Below are positions 26,419-35,540 of a DNA stretch of 64,000 bases, in pieces (position 1 is the first letter of the stretch; the number at the start of each line of letters is the position of its first letter). The position numbers and the translations under genes were made by a program. Below the pieces are notes generated by a model, which saw only the letters and a list, made by a program, of their open reading frames with translations, did not search any database and had not been told where the DNA came from. Source of the DNA: Mycobacterium sp. IS-1264 (GTDB taxonomy: Bacteria; Actinomycetota; Actinomycetes; Mycobacteriales; Mycobacteriaceae); the NCBI RefSeq assembly GCF_001954195.1, contig NZ_MBES01000067.1, forward strand, positions 1 to 64,000, in the 5' to 3' direction.

Positions 26419-27002
26419 AGCGCCGAGCCGGGGTCGTCGTCACGATCGATGTCGCTGACGTCCGATCGGGCGGGCTCCACGCGCTCCTGGACCAGCGGGG
26501 TGAGCGCGGCCCGGAGGTGACGATGACGCCGCGCCCACGCCTGCGCGGTGCGCCCCCCGGTGAGCTTGAGGCCGATGCCCACCCGCCGCCGCGGCACCCC
26601 GACCAATTCGCCGAGCGCCCGCGAAGACTGCCACTTCGCCAGCTCCTTGCCGGACGCTTCGTGGTGCTCGGGTTCGGGATACACCTTGACGATTTCGCGG
26701 ACCAGGATGGTTTCGGTGCCCTGGCGCAGGGCGTCTTCGGTCAGTTCGACCGAGACGTGGATGCGCGCCGCCTTCACCTGCAACGCAACGAATGCCGACA
26801 CCAGCACCAAGAAGATCGCCGGGACGACGAACGACACCGGGGCACCGCTCCACATTTCGATCAGGAGCATGGCGCCCGCCGCCGCCGGGCCCCACGCCAC
26901 CCACCACCAGCTGGCACCGGGTTCGTAGAACAACCTCTTCGGGTCGCTACCCCTCGCTGGTGTCTGTGATGTCAAAGCAAACCCATCCCGTTCCCACTTC
27001 AC
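26415..27002 (-). CDS. DUF3093 membrane protein (Rv0513-like)
   Basis: 195 residues. Two hydrophobic helices near residues 33-49 and 55-72 are followed by a cytosolic domain with VSVELTEDALRQGTETILVR and the family-like segment SSRALGELVGVPRRRVGIGL. GTG at 27002 overlaps the hemB stop as GTGA. Position at the end of the haem operon suggests co-expression but no role in haem synthesis is established. Confidence 0.8.
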   Translation of the reverse strand: MKWERDGFALTSQTPARGSDPKRLFYEPGASWWWVAWGPAAAGAMLLIEMWSGAPVSFVVPAIFLVLVSAFVALQVKAARIHVSVELTEDALRQGTETILVREIVKVYPEPEHHEASGKELAKWQSSRALGELVGVPRRRVGIGLKLTGGRTAQAWARRHRHLRAALTPLVQERVEPARSDVSDIDRDDDPGSAL

Positions 27003-27979
27003 GAAAGCCAACCGGCGGCGTCCGCGGCCCAGTACGTCAGCACGATATCCGCTCCGGCGCGCCGGATGCTGATCAGTGACTCCAGCGCGGCGGCGCGCTC
27101 GTCGATCCAGTTGTTGGCGGCCGCAGCGCAAATCATCGCGTACTCCCCCGACACTTGATACGCGGCCACCGGCACCGGCGAAACGTCGGCCGCGGCGGCC
27201 AGCACGTCGAGATAGCCCATCGCGGGCTTGACCATCACAATGTCGGCGCCCTCGTCGAGGTCCAGCTCGATCTCGCGTAGCGCTTCGCGCAGGTTGCCCG
27301 GCTCCTGCTGGTAGGTGCGCCGGTCGCCGGACAGGCTGGAGCTGACCGCCTCGCGGAACGGCCCGTAGAACGCCGAGGCGAACTTCGCGGCGTAGGCCAG
27401 GATCACCACGTCGGTGTGGCCCGCGGCGTCCAGGCCGTCGCGAATGGCGCCCACCTGTCCGTCCATCATCCCGCTCGGCCCCACCACGTGGGCACCCGAT
27501 TCCGCTTGTGCCACAGCCAGTTCCACGTAGCGGACCAGGGTGGCATCGTTGTCGACCCGGCCGCGCTCGTCGAGGACGCCGCAGTGTCCGTGATCGGTGA
27601 ACTCGTCCAGGCAGGTGTCGGCCATCAACACAGTGGAGTCACCGAGATCTTTGGCGAGGTCGCGCAGCGCCACGTTGAGGATGCCGTCGGGGTCGGTGCC
27701 GGCCGAGCCGGCCGCGTCCTTGTCCTGTTCGCGGGGAACACCGAACAGCATCAGCCCGCCCACCCCGGCCGCGACGGCTTCTTCGGCGGCCCTGCGCAGC
27801 GAATCCCGGCTGTGTTGAACCACTTTCGGCATGGATGCGATGCCGTGCGGTTCGTCAATACCGTCTGCGACGAACATCGGCAGCACCAAATGCCTTGGCT
27901 CCAAGGATGTTTGCGCCACCAAGCGTCGCAACGCGGGGGTGGAGCGGAGCCGGCGCGGGCGCTGCCGCGGGAAGGCCAT
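26999..27979 (-). CDS. hemB: Delta-aminolevulinic acid dehydratase (porphobilinogen synthase)
   Basis: 326 residues. It condenses two 5-aminolevulinate molecules to porphobilinogen. The two Schiff-base lysines are Lys199 in YAAKFASAFYGPFR and Lys251 in MVKPAMGYLD. The metal-site region reads DTCLDEFTDHGHCG, with fewer cysteines than the zinc-dependent type. Start ATG at 27979, 3 bp after the hemD stop. Part of the hemA-hemC-hemD-hemB operon. Confidence 0.97.
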   Translation of the reverse strand: MAFPRQRPRRLRSTPALRRLVAQTSLEPRHLVLPMFVADGIDEPHGIASMPKVVQHSRDSLRRAAEEAVAAGVGGLMLFGVPREQDKDAAGSAGTDPDGILNVALRDLAKDLGDSTVLMADTCLDEFTDHGHCGVLDERGRVDNDATLVRYVELAVAQAESGAHVVGPSGMMDGQVGAIRDGLDAAGHTDVVILAYAAKFASAFYGPFREAVSSSLSGDRRTYQQEPGNLREALREIELDLDEGADIVMVKPAMGYLDVLAAAADVSPVPVAAYQVSGEYAMICAAAANNWIDERAAALESLISIRRAGADIVLTYWAADAAGWLS

Positions 27980-27982
27980 TGG

Positions 27983-29647
27983 CTAGCGCCTGCGGCTCTT
28001 CTTGCGCGGCGGTGGCAGCGCGCCCTCGGCGCGCAACCGCGCGGCGTGTTCGGCCAGCGCGTCGACCAACGGGCCGATCGCGGCGGTGTCGGGCTGGACA
28101 TCCACCCGCAAGCCGAATTCGGCTGCGGTCTCGGCGGTTTTGGGGCCGATGCAGGCGATGATGGTGCGCGCGTGCGGCTTACCCGCGATGCCGACCAGGT
28201 TTCGCACGGTGGAGCTGGACGTGAAGCACACCGCGTCAAAGCCGCCGGTCTTGATCATTTCGCGGGTGGCCGCGGGAGGCGGCGCGGCGCGCACCGTCCG
28301 GTAGGCGGTGACGTCCTCGATCTCCCACCCGCGCTCGCGCAGTCCCTCGGCCAGCGTCTCCGTGGCGATGTCGGCACGCGGCAGCAGAACACGGTTCACC
28401 GGGTCGAAAACGCTGTCGTAGGGCGGGAAATCATCGAGCAGGCCGAGCGACGATTGCTCCCCGGCCGGCACCAACTCGGGGCTGATCCCGAAGGCCCGGA
28501 CCCGGTCGGCCGTCGACTCGCCGACGCAGGCGATCTTGACCCCGGAGAACGCGCGGGCGTCCAGACCGAACTCACCGAACTTCTCCCACACCGCGCGCAC
28601 CGCGTTGGTGGAGGTGAACACGACCCACTGGAAGCGGCCGTCGACCAGACCCTTGACGGCGCGCTCCATCTGCGCCGGGCTGCGCGGCGGCTCCACGGCG
28701 ATGGTCGGCACCTCCATCGGCAGCGCGCCGTACGACGTGAGCCGCTCGCTCATCTCGCCGGCCTGGTCCTTGGTGCGCGGCACCAGGACGGTCCAGCCAT
28801 ACAGGGCGCGGCTCTCCCACCAGTTCAGCTTGGCCCGGCTGCTCACCGTCTTGCCGATGGTCACCACCAGCGGTCCGGTCAGCGGACCCGCGGGGTCGGT
28901 GGCGCCCAGCACGGCCGAGTCGGTCAACCCGTGCAGCGTCGTTTCCACCGAGCGCTGCTGGCAGGTGGTGCCCTGGGCGGTGACCACGCACGGCGTGGTC
29001 TCGGCGAGCTCGTGCTCGATCAGGGTGCGCGCCGCGTCGGCCAGATGCGAGGCGGTGGCCTGCAGGATCAGCGGCCCGGGAGCCGCGGCCAGGGCCTCCC
29101 AGTCGACGTCGCCGCGCACGTCGGCCACGGTGTGCGCCGAGCCGAGCGGCAGGCCGGCGTACGTCGGGACCGCGCTAGTCGCGGCCAGGCCCGGCACGAT
29201 CTCGAGGTGCAGGTGGCTGCGCGCGACGGCGTTCACCTCCGTGATGACCGCGTCGACGGTCAGCGGGTCACCGGCCACCAGCCGCACCACGTCGACGCCC
29301 GAACGGGCCTCGGCGGTAAGCATCTTGGCCACTTCGGCGGGCTCGCCCAGGGCCGGGCGGATGTCGGGGCCGCCCGGCAGCACCGTCGGCGCGCCCTGGC
29401 CCGGGTCAGCGCCGGAGGCTTCGTCGGCCTTACCGGGGGCCGGGTCGGCGGGCGCCGGGCCGGAGACCGGCGGCAGGTCCTGGCCGATCAGCGCCAGCAC
29501 CGCCTCGGGCACGTCTGGATCGGTGAACACCAGTGCCGCGTTCGCTAGTACCGTGGCGGCCCGCGTGGTCAGCAGTCCGGGGTCGCCCGGACCGGAGCCC
29601 ACGAACGTGATGTGCCCCGGCCTTGGCTTACGCCCTCGCGTCGTCAT
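27983..29647 (-). CDS. hemD: Fused uroporphyrinogen-III C-methyltransferase / uroporphyrinogen-III synthase
   Basis: 554 residues with two domains. Residues 1 to about 270 resemble the SUMT/CobA methyltransferase (ITFVGSGPGDPGLLTTRAA, VVRLVAGDP, GPLVVTIGKTV) and residues about 280-540 are HemD (FTSTNAVRAVWEKF, ACVGESTADRVRAFG, CFTSSSTVRNLVG). HemD cyclises hydroxymethylbilane to uroporphyrinogen III; whether the methyltransferase half is active towards sirohaem or cobalamin is uncertain, since a low-complexity Ala/Pro/Gly insert interrupts it near residues 62-100. ATG at 29647 is preceded by GGGAG; a GTG at 29659 is also possible. The fusion is normal for mycobacteria. Confidence 0.93.
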   Translation of the reverse strand: MTTRGRKPRPGHITFVGSGPGDPGLLTTRAATVLANAALVFTDPDVPEAVLALIGQDLPPVSGPAPADPAPGKADEASGADPGQGAPTVLPGGPDIRPALGEPAEVAKMLTAEARSGVDVVRLVAGDPLTVDAVITEVNAVARSHLHLEIVPGLAATSAVPTYAGLPLGSAHTVADVRGDVDWEALAAAPGPLILQATASHLADAARTLIEHELAETTPCVVTAQGTTCQQRSVETTLHGLTDSAVLGATDPAGPLTGPLVVTIGKTVSSRAKLNWWESRALYGWTVLVPRTKDQAGEMSERLTSYGALPMEVPTIAVEPPRSPAQMERAVKGLVDGRFQWVVFTSTNAVRAVWEKFGEFGLDARAFSGVKIACVGESTADRVRAFGISPELVPAGEQSSLGLLDDFPPYDSVFDPVNRVLLPRADIATETLAEGLRERGWEIEDVTAYRTVRAAPPPAATREMIKTGGFDAVCFTSSSTVRNLVGIAGKPHARTIIACIGPKTAETAAEFGLRVDVQPDTAAIGPLVDALAEHAARLRAEGALPPPRKKSRRR

Positions 29648-29662
29648 TGTCGCTCCCACTCT

Positions 29663-30601
29663 TCATCGCGCGGGGTCTTGCCGCGCTCCCCTCATCAGCT
29701 CACGGGCGCCCAGCTCGAACAGCTCCGCGGCCACCGAGAGCCCCAGCTCTCGTGCCCGACCGGAGGTGCCGATGCCGGACGCGCGGATCACGTCGGACCC
29801 GTCCAGCGCCGCCACACAGCCGCGCAGCGACAGCTCTTCGAAGACGTGGTTTTCGTCGTCGATGGACTCGACCACTTCCGCGATCGCTCCCACCGGTGCC
29901 GAGCACCCGGCTTCCAGTTCGGCCAGCAGGGCTCGCTCCGCGGTGACCGCCGCGCGTGTGTCGGCGTCGTCCAATTCCGCCAGCACCGCCGCTAATTCGT
30001 CATCGGCGCGGCACTCGACGGCGAGCGCGCCCTGAGCCGGTGCTGGCAACATTTGCACCGGCTCGAGCGTCTCGGTGACATCGCCGAGGCGGCCCAACCG
30101 GGCCAGACCGGCCCGGGCCACGACGACGGCGTCAAGATCACCACTGCTTACCCTGTTCAACCTGGTATCTAGGTTGCCTCGTAGGGGGCGGATTTCCAAA
30201 CCGAGACCCAATGCTCTAAGCTGTGCCGCCCGCCGCGGGGAGGACGTGCCCACCAGCGAACCGGCCGGCAACTCCGCGAGCACCAGTCCGTCGCGGGCCA
30301 CCACCGCGTCGCGGGGGTCGTTCCGTGGGGGTATTGCGGCCACCAGGAACCTGGGATCCGCGGCCGTCGGCAAATCCTTGTGCGAGTGCACGGCAGCATC
30401 GACGCGCCCGTCGTCGATGGCCTCACGCAGCGCGGTGGTGAAGGCGCCCACGCCGAGACTTTCGATCGGTGCCGACGACCGGTCGCCCGCGGTGCTGATC
30501 GTCACCAACTCCGCGGGGTGGCCGTTGGCGATCAGGGCGTCCCGGACGCCGGTGGCCTGAGTGGTGGCCAGCAGACTTCCCCGCGTGCCGATCCGGATCA
30601 C
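29663..30601 (-). CDS. hemC: Porphobilinogen deaminase (hydroxymethylbilane synthase)
   Basis: 312 residues. It polymerises four porphobilinogens into hydroxymethylbilane using a covalently bound dipyrromethane. The cofactor Cys is Cys233 in [11 protein letters not shown]; the active-site Arg/Lys region reads VHSHKDLPT and [11 protein letters not shown]. Start GTG at 30601 (VIRIGTRGS). It lies 13 bp after hemA. Confidence 0.97.
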   Translation of the reverse strand: MIRIGTRGSLLATTQATGVRDALIANGHPAELVTISTAGDRSSAPIESLGVGAFTTALREAIDDGRVDAAVHSHKDLPTAADPRFLVAAIPPRNDPRDAVVARDGLVLAELPAGSLVGTSSPRRAAQLRALGLGLEIRPLRGNLDTRLNRVSSGDLDAVVVARAGLARLGRLGDVTETLEPVQMLPAPAQGALAVECRADDELAAVLAELDDADTRAAVTAERALLAELEAGCSAPVGAIAEVVESIDDENHVFEELSLRGCVAALDGSDVIRASGIGTSGRARELGLSVAAELFELGARELMRGARQDPAR

Positions 30602-30614
30602 GTGTGCCAATCGG

Positions 30615-31985
30615 CTACTCGGCAGGCTGTTGCGGGGTGCCGGCATCGAATCCGGTTGACACCACTGGTAATTCGCCCGCTGCGACGGCGTCGACAGCGG
30701 TCTGGTCGAGTTCGAACAGCTCGCGCAGCGCCTCGGCATAGCTGTCACCGCCGGGGGCGCTGGCGAGTTGTTTGATGCGCACGGTCGGCGCGTGCAGCAG
30801 CTTGTCGACCACCCGGCGCACGGTGCGGGCGACCTCCTCGCGCTGGGCGCTTTCCAGACCGGGCAGCCGGTTTTCCAGCCGCAGCAGCTCGGCTTCGACG
30901 ACGTCGGCTGCTCGCTGGCGCAGTGCGGTCACCGTCGGGGTGACCTCCGCCATCCGCTGGCCCGCCAGGTAGGCGGCGACTTCGGCCGCCACGATGTGAC
31001 GGGCGGCGTCGACGTCGGCCGCCGCGGCGTGGGCGGAAGGTTCGTGCTGGACGCGCTCGACGTCGACGACCCAGACGCCGGGCAGTCCGGCCACCGCGGG
31101 ATCGACGTCGCGGGGCATGCCGAGGTCGCAGATCACCAACGGGTGGGTCGCTTCGTCGCGGCGGGCGGCGGCGAGCGCGTGGTGCACGTCGGCCAGCGAA
31201 ACCACGGGGCTCACCGCCCCGGTACAGCTGACGACGACGTCGGCCTCCGCGAGTGCGCCGGGCAACCGGTCGAGGGGCAACGCCTCGGCCTTGGCGCCGG
31301 ATTCGCGGATCTTGCGGACCAGCCGCTGCGCCCGGGACAACGACCTGTTGACCACCAGGATGTTCCCGATGCCGGCGCGGGCCAGATGCGCGGACGACAG
31401 GGCACCCATCGCCCCGGCGCCGATCACGACGGCGGTCTTGCCGGTCAGCCCGCCCAGGTTGCGTTCGGCCATGCCGAGCGCGACCGAGACCACCGAGGCG
31501 CCGGCCGCATCGATGGCGGTTTCGGAATGCACCCGCTTGCCGACGGATAGGGCCCGCTGCGCCAGCTCGTGCAGCACCCGCCCGACGGTGCGGTTGGTCT
31601 CGGCGGTGGCGTAGGCGCGGCGGACCTGGCCGAGCACCTGTTGCTCGCCGACGACGGCGGAATCGAGGCCGCTGGCAACGGCGAACAGGTGCTCGACGGC
31701 GGCCTCGCTGTAGCGCACGTAGGCGTACTTGGTCAGGTCGCCCATCGACATGCCGGAGTATTCGGACAGCACCTGCCCGATGACCGCCAACCCGCCGTGG
31801 AACGCGTCCACCACCGCGTAGACCTCGACCCGGTTGCATGTCGACAGCACCATGGCCTCGGTCACCAGGGGGGACTGCAACACCCGATCGACGATCTTGA
31901 TCTGGTCGGAATCGTCGATGCTGAGTTGTTCCAGGACGGAAACCGGCGCACTGCGGTGCGAAACTCCGAAAAGCAGGATGCTCAC
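30615..31985 (-). CDS. hemA: Glutamyl-tRNA reductase
   Basis: 456 residues. First enzyme of the C5 pathway, reducing glutamyl-tRNA to glutamate-1-semialdehyde with NADPH. Catalytic Cys50 lies in [10 protein letters not shown]; the NADPH-binding region reads VIGAGAMG, and a helical dimerisation domain follows. Start GTG at 31985 with AGGTGATG upstream. It leads the haem operon; a 14-bp near-palindrome (32042-32055) sits 57-70 bp before the start and may be an operator. Confidence 0.97.
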   Translation of the reverse strand: MSILLFGVSHRSAPVSVLEQLSIDDSDQIKIVDRVLQSPLVTEAMVLSTCNRVEVYAVVDAFHGGLAVIGQVLSEYSGMSMGDLTKYAYVRYSEAAVEHLFAVASGLDSAVVGEQQVLGQVRRAYATAETNRTVGRVLHELAQRALSVGKRVHSETAIDAAGASVVSVALGMAERNLGGLTGKTAVVIGAGAMGALSSAHLARAGIGNILVVNRSLSRAQRLVRKIRESGAKAEALPLDRLPGALAEADVVVSCTGAVSPVVSLADVHHALAAARRDEATHPLVICDLGMPRDVDPAVAGLPGVWVVDVERVQHEPSAHAAAADVDAARHIVAAEVAAYLAGQRMAEVTPTVTALRQRAADVVEAELLRLENRLPGLESAQREEVARTVRRVVDKLLHAPTVRIKQLASAPGGDSYAEALRELFELDQTAVDAVAAGELPVVSTGFDAGTPQQPAE

Positions 31986-32041
31986 GGCAGCATCACCTGG
32001 CCAGCTCCCTTGCTTGCTCCAGTAACTGAACTGCTGTCCAC

Positions 32042-32055
32042 GGTAAACGTTTATC
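32042..32055. promoter_or_regulatory. Near-perfect palindrome upstream of hemA
   Basis: GGTAAACGTTTATC, with the central ten bases TAAACGTTTA perfectly palindromic and one G/T-type mismatch in the outer pair. It lies in the 122-bp gap between the glutaredoxin-like gene and hemA, in an AT-richer stretch that also offers TTGGTA and GATAAA as promoter-like hexamers on the minus strand. A repressor site is plausible; I do not recognise it as a known mycobacterial operator. Confidence 0.35.
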
Positions 32056-32107
32056 AGGTGGGCTACCAAATAATCGCCCGGCGCCTACGGGCGAGCGGCC
32101 CGCATCC

Positions 32108-32377
32108 TCACCGGGCCAGATCGGCACGAAGTCTGGGCTCGTCGGTCTCCCAGTAACTGTGTTCGCGGCCGTCCAGCAAGACCACCGGCAAACGATCCCC
32201 GAACTCGGCACGCAGCTGTGGGTCGCCGGCTTCGGCGGCGGCGTCGACATCGGTCGTCGAGAGGTCGAAGCCCAGCTCAAGCGCCAGTTCGGCGAGCCGG
32301 GCGTGTACCCGCGCGCAGATGCTGCACCCGGGGCGGGTCAGCAGTTCCACCTGCGGTCGAGGCGCGGGCTGGGACAT
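32108..32377 (-). CDS. Glutaredoxin-like DUF836 protein (Rv0508-like)
   Basis: 89 residues, thioredoxin fold. A CxxC pair lies in LTRPGCSICARVHARL (Cys18 and Cys21), and the cis-Pro region reads DRLPVVLLDG. Start ATG at 32377; a GTG two codons upstream is an alternative. Probably a thiol-disulfide protein; partner unknown. It lies upstream of hemA on the same strand and divergent from the Esx locus, with 68 bp between starts. Confidence 0.85.
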   Translation of the reverse strand: MSQPAPRPQVELLTRPGCSICARVHARLAELALELGFDLSTTDVDAAAEAGDPQLRAEFGDRLPVVLLDGREHSYWETDEPRLRADLAR

Positions 32378-32410
32378 GGACACCAGTGTGGCACCGGCCC
32401 CGGCGGTGAA

Positions 32411-32439
32411 TTGTGGACACGGCGCCTGGTGATTAGGTT
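32411..32439 (+). promoter_or_regulatory. Predicted promoter of the Esx/toxin operon
   Basis: TTGTGG (32411-32416), 17-bp spacer, TAGGTT (32434-32439), then six bases to the GTG start at 32446. If correct, the transcript begins at or near the start codon, giving a leaderless mRNA, which would explain the lack of a ribosome binding site. Three of six -35 bases match consensus. Confidence 0.35.
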
Positions 32440-32445
32440 TCGGCT

Positions 32446-32757
32446 GTGGCCGGTAACGACAATCTGCGCGTAGATCCCCAGGTGATGCAGGGATTCGCGC
32501 AAAGCCTGAGCGGTGCCGCCGAGGATCTGCGGAGCCGGCTGGCCGAACTCGACGGTCAGGTCGGCGAGATGCTGGGGGGCTGGCGCGGCGGGTCCGGCGA
32601 CGCCTACGGCTCGGCGTGGCAGATGTGGCACCGCGGCGCCACCGAGGTGGAGCTGGGCTTGTCGATGCTGGCCAAGGCGGTTGGTGAGGCCGGCGCGGGC
32701 TATGCGCAGAACGAGGCCGGCTCGGCGCAGGCATTGCGGGCGGTGCGCAATGGCTGA
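32446..32757 (+). CDS. WXG100 protein, EsxF-like
   Basis: 103 residues, the same length as M. tuberculosis EsxF. It opens MAGNDNLRVDPQVMQGFAQS and has the WXG turn in MLGGWRGGSGDAYGSAW between two helices. WXG100 proteins are secreted as pairs by type VII systems. Start is GTG at 32446. The next gene overlaps it by 8 bases and encodes the presumed partner. I recognise it as EsxF-like, not EsxA/B-like, from the sequence itself. Confidence 0.88.
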   Translation: MAGNDNLRVDPQVMQGFAQSLSGAAEDLRSRLAELDGQVGEMLGGWRGGSGDAYGSAWQMWHRGATEVELGLSMLAKAVGEAGAGYAQNEAGSAQALRAVRNG

Positions 32758-33040
32758 CGCGTTTCAGGTGGACCCCGATGCGCTGGCCGACGCGGTCGAG
32801 CGGATGGCCGAGTTTCAGCGTTACGCCGAAAGCATGCTGTCCGAAATCGATTCTCTGGTAGGCAATTTGCACGCGACCTGGACGGGTGAAGGCGCGACGG
32901 CTCACGCCGAGGCACACCGGCACTGGGCGCATGGCGAGGCGGTGATGCGCGAGGCGCTGGCTCAACTGCGAGCGGCCGCGCATACCGCGCACGGCAACTA
33001 CACCGGCGCCATGGCCAAGAATTTGAGCATGTGGTCGTGA
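32750..33040 (+). CDS. WXG100 protein, EsxE-like
   Basis: 96 residues. Contains VERMAEFQRYAESMLSEIDS, the WXG turn as HATWTGEGATAHAEAHRHWA and an end GNYTGAMAKNLSMWS very like M. tuberculosis EsxE. It should pair with the EsxF-like product. In M. tuberculosis the EsxE-EsxF pair is needed for export and surface display of CpnT, whose gene follows it, exactly as here. ATG at 32750 overlaps the preceding gene. Confidence 0.88.
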   Translation: MADAFQVDPDALADAVERMAEFQRYAESMLSEIDSLVGNLHATWTGEGATAHAEAHRHWAHGEAVMREALAQLRAAAHTAHGNYTGAMAKNLSMWS

Positions 33041-33044
33041 GCTA

Positions 33045-35540
33045 ATGGCGCCGCTGGCGGTTGACACCGCGGCCCTCGATAGCGCGGGCGCCGAGGTGGT
33101 GACGGCAGCCGAGGGTTTGGGCGCGGTGATCTCGACGTTGACGGCTGCGCTGTCCGGGTGCGCCGGGATGGCCGGCGACGATCCCGCCGGCGCGGCGCTC
33201 GGCCGCAGCTACGACAGTTCGGCCGCCAAGCTCGTCCAAGCCATGGTGGTCACGCGAAACGGCTTGTGCGGTCTGGGTGTTGGCGTGCGGATGTCGGCGC
33301 ACAATTACTCGCTGGCCGAAGCGCAGTCCGACGTTTCCGGCCATAGCAGCCCGCTTCCGGCGCCGCGACCGACGGGGCCGATCTCGGCGGGCTCCCCGCC
33401 CTCGTCGGTCGGAACCGGCGACGGCCCCCCGGCGGGCTGGGGATGGGTGGCCCCGTTCATCGGGATGATCTGGCCGAGCGCGGATTCGGGGAAGTTGCGC
33501 GCCGCAGCCGCAGCGTGGAGTGCGGCGGGCACGCAGTTCGCGGTCGCCGAAATCCTCGGGACCGGCGGGCCCATGGGAGCCATTCGCGGCCAACAGATCC
33601 CGGAGGGCCCGGCCATCGATCGCGCGTTCACCGAGGCGTACAGCAGCACCACCGGCATCGTGCAGCAGTCCCAGAAGATCGCCGGTCAACTCAGCGATTA
33701 TGCGGCGAAGGTCGATCAGGTGCACGCGGCGATCCTGGATCTGCTGGCCCGCATCTGCGATCCGATGACCGGGATCAAAGAGGTCTGGGACATTCTCACC
33801 GACGAAGACGAAGACGAGATCAAACGGATCGCCGACGACATCCGGACGGTGGTGGACCGGTTCACCGCGGAGGTCGATGCACTGCGCGCCGAGATCGCGG
33901 CCACCGTGCGTGAGGCAGAAACGATCCTTACGACGATGGGCGACTACGCCTCGCGGGAGTGGGATCAGTTCCTGCACGGCACCGAAGTAGGCCGAGCCAT
34001 CAACCAGGTGGGGCAGTACGCCAAAGGCGTGTATGCGGAGGCCGGCGACACCCTCGCGGGGCTCTACGACATCAGTCAACTGCGGCTGCTGTTCGACCCG
34101 GTGGGCTATGCCAAAAACATGGGCGAGATGGCCGAGGGCGCTCTGCCCCTCTTCGGCTTGGGCCCTGACGGTGCGCCCGGCGTCTTGGAGTCATGGAAAG
34201 AGGTCGGCAAGAGCCTCAGCCACTGGGACGAGTGGGATACCAATCCGGCCTCCGCCGCTGGCCGGAGCGCGCTCGATCTTGCGATGTTGGCTCTCCCCGG
34301 CGGGCCGCTCTCGAAGCTGGGCAAGTTTGGCCGCGGTGTGTTAGGACGCTTGAGGCCGCCCGAGATTCCCCACCCCCCGTCCGTCAAACCGCCCGCGGTT
34401 GAGCCGCCACGGGTTGAGCCGCCAACCCCAAAGCCGCCAGAGCCGGGCCCGAAGCCGCCGGAACCCGGCCGTCCCGCCCCCGCGCCGCCGGGCAAGCCGA
34501 CACAGCCTCCCGCCGGAGCTCCGCCGCCGCACGGCCCGACAGAATCCCGGCCGCCCATCGAGCGGCCCCATGCGGGCGAGCCGCCGAAATCGACTGCGCC
34601 GCCGCACGAGTCACCCACGCAGGTGTCCGCACCCGCAGAAGGCAAGCCACCGCCCCACGGGTCCGGCGCGGCGCCGGCGGCCGCGCCGGCAGAACGCACG
34701 CCACCCCACCCACCGCCGCACGAGCGCGTCCCTGCCGCAGTGTCAGCCCCGGCAGCCGGAGCTCCGGCCGAATCGGTTCCGAGTGCCGCGTCGGCATCCG
34801 CGCCCGGGGCCTCGGCGCCTTCGGTGCCCGAGCCGCATCTGTCATCGCCGTCGTCTGTCGGCACGCCCGGCGCCGCCGGTGAAGGACCGCCACCGTTCGG
34901 AGGGGCTCCCCACGGTGGTGAACCGGGCGCGACGCCGGGCGGAGGAACGCCGGGCGGCGGGGAACCGGGCGGTCACCCGGGCAGCGGGGAACCGGGCGGG
35001 AAACCGCGCGATGGCGATGGACAACATCCGCCCGGCGACGGCGGGCCGCATCAGCCTGGCGATGGCGAAGGCCCGCCTGGCGATGATCGCCCGCCAGCGG
35101 GAGATGACAGCTCTGCGCCTGGCGACGCAGATCCAGGCCGGCCTGAATTCACGCTGGACAACCCGCTCGACCACATGAGCGATCACCTCCGAGCGCTATC
35201 CGAGCAACACCTGACGGGAAGCGGCGAAACCGTCCTCGGACCGTTTAAACCACCAGGGGGCGGTCTGTCCTATATCCAAGTCGCACTGCAACATGGAGCG
35301 AGCTACTTTGATATCGGCGACGCATGGTATGCGGCAACCCCCACGGAACGTCTCGCTGCGAACCAGCATGTACTCGACGTGGCGATCGCGAACAGTGACA
35401 AGATCACCCTGTCAGTACCCTTTGGAAAAATCGATCCCAATAGTTTTACTGGCGCAGAACTGAGATACCTTGAAGCCCATGGCTACCAACGAATGGGCGA
35501 CCACACTTTGATTCCACCAATCAAAGGATTAACCAAATGA
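33045..35540 (+). CDS. CpnT-like secreted polymorphic toxin with a non-TNT C-terminal domain
   Basis: 831 residues. Residues 1 to about 435 resemble the CpnT N-terminal channel domain: MAPLAVDTAALDSAGAEVV, CAGMAGDDPAGAALGRSYD, GWGWVAPFIGMIWP and LLARICDPMTGIKEVWD. Residues about 436-697 are a Pro-rich then Gly/Asp-rich linker. The last ~130 residues are a compact domain (ETVLGPFKPPGGGLSYIQVA, GASYFDIGDAWYAATPTERL, NQHVLDVAIANSD, LRYLEAHGYQRM) with no similarity to the TNT NAD+ glycohydrolase (its RHWDF region is missing). Similar short tails end other bacterial polymorphic toxins, but I cannot assign an activity. Base composition drops from about 35160 on, pointing to an exchanged C-terminus. 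The stop overlaps the next gene as ATGA. Confidence 0.85.
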   Translation: MAPLAVDTAALDSAGAEVVTAAEGLGAVISTLTAALSGCAGMAGDDPAGAALGRSYDSSAAKLVQAMVVTRNGLCGLGVGVRMSAHNYSLAEAQSDVSGHSSPLPAPRPTGPISAGSPPSSVGTGDGPPAGWGWVAPFIGMIWPSADSGKLRAAAAAWSAAGTQFAVAEILGTGGPMGAIRGQQIPEGPAIDRAFTEAYSSTTGIVQQSQKIAGQLSDYAAKVDQVHAAILDLLARICDPMTGIKEVWDILTDEDEDEIKRIADDIRTVVDRFTAEVDALRAEIAATVREAETILTTMGDYASREWDQFLHGTEVGRAINQVGQYAKGVYAEAGDTLAGLYDISQLRLLFDPVGYAKNMGEMAEGALPLFGLGPDGAPGVLESWKEVGKSLSHWDEWDTNPASAAGRSALDLAMLALPGGPLSKLGKFGRGVLGRLRPPEIPHPPSVKPPAVEPPRVEPPTPKPPEPGPKPPEPGRPAPAPPGKPTQPPAGAPPPHGPTESRPPIERPHAGEPPKSTAPPHESPTQVSAPAEGKPPPHGSGAAPAAAPAERTPPHPPPHERVPAAVSAPAAGAPAESVPSAASASAPGASAPSVPEPHLSSPSSVGTPGAAGEGPPPFGGAPHGGEPGATPGGGTPGGGEPGGHPGSGEPGGKPRDGDGQHPPGDGGPHQPGDGEGPPGDDRPPAGDDSSAPGDADPGRPEFTLDNPLDHMSDHLRALSEQHLTGSGETVLGPFKPPGGGLSYIQVALQHGASYFDIGDAWYAATPTERLAANQHVLDVAIANSDKITLSVPFGKIDPNSFTGAELRYLEAHGYQRMGDHTLIPPIKGLTK

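Noticed and set aside
27416-29548. 710-codon open frame on the plus strand across hemB and hemD
   Set aside because: Antisense to two certain genes, low-complexity composition, no recognisable domain; a high-GC shadow frame.
35140-35540. TNT domain at the end of the CpnT-like toxin
   Set aside because: The residues typical of TNT, such as the RHWDF region, are absent and the tail is shorter with a different pattern.
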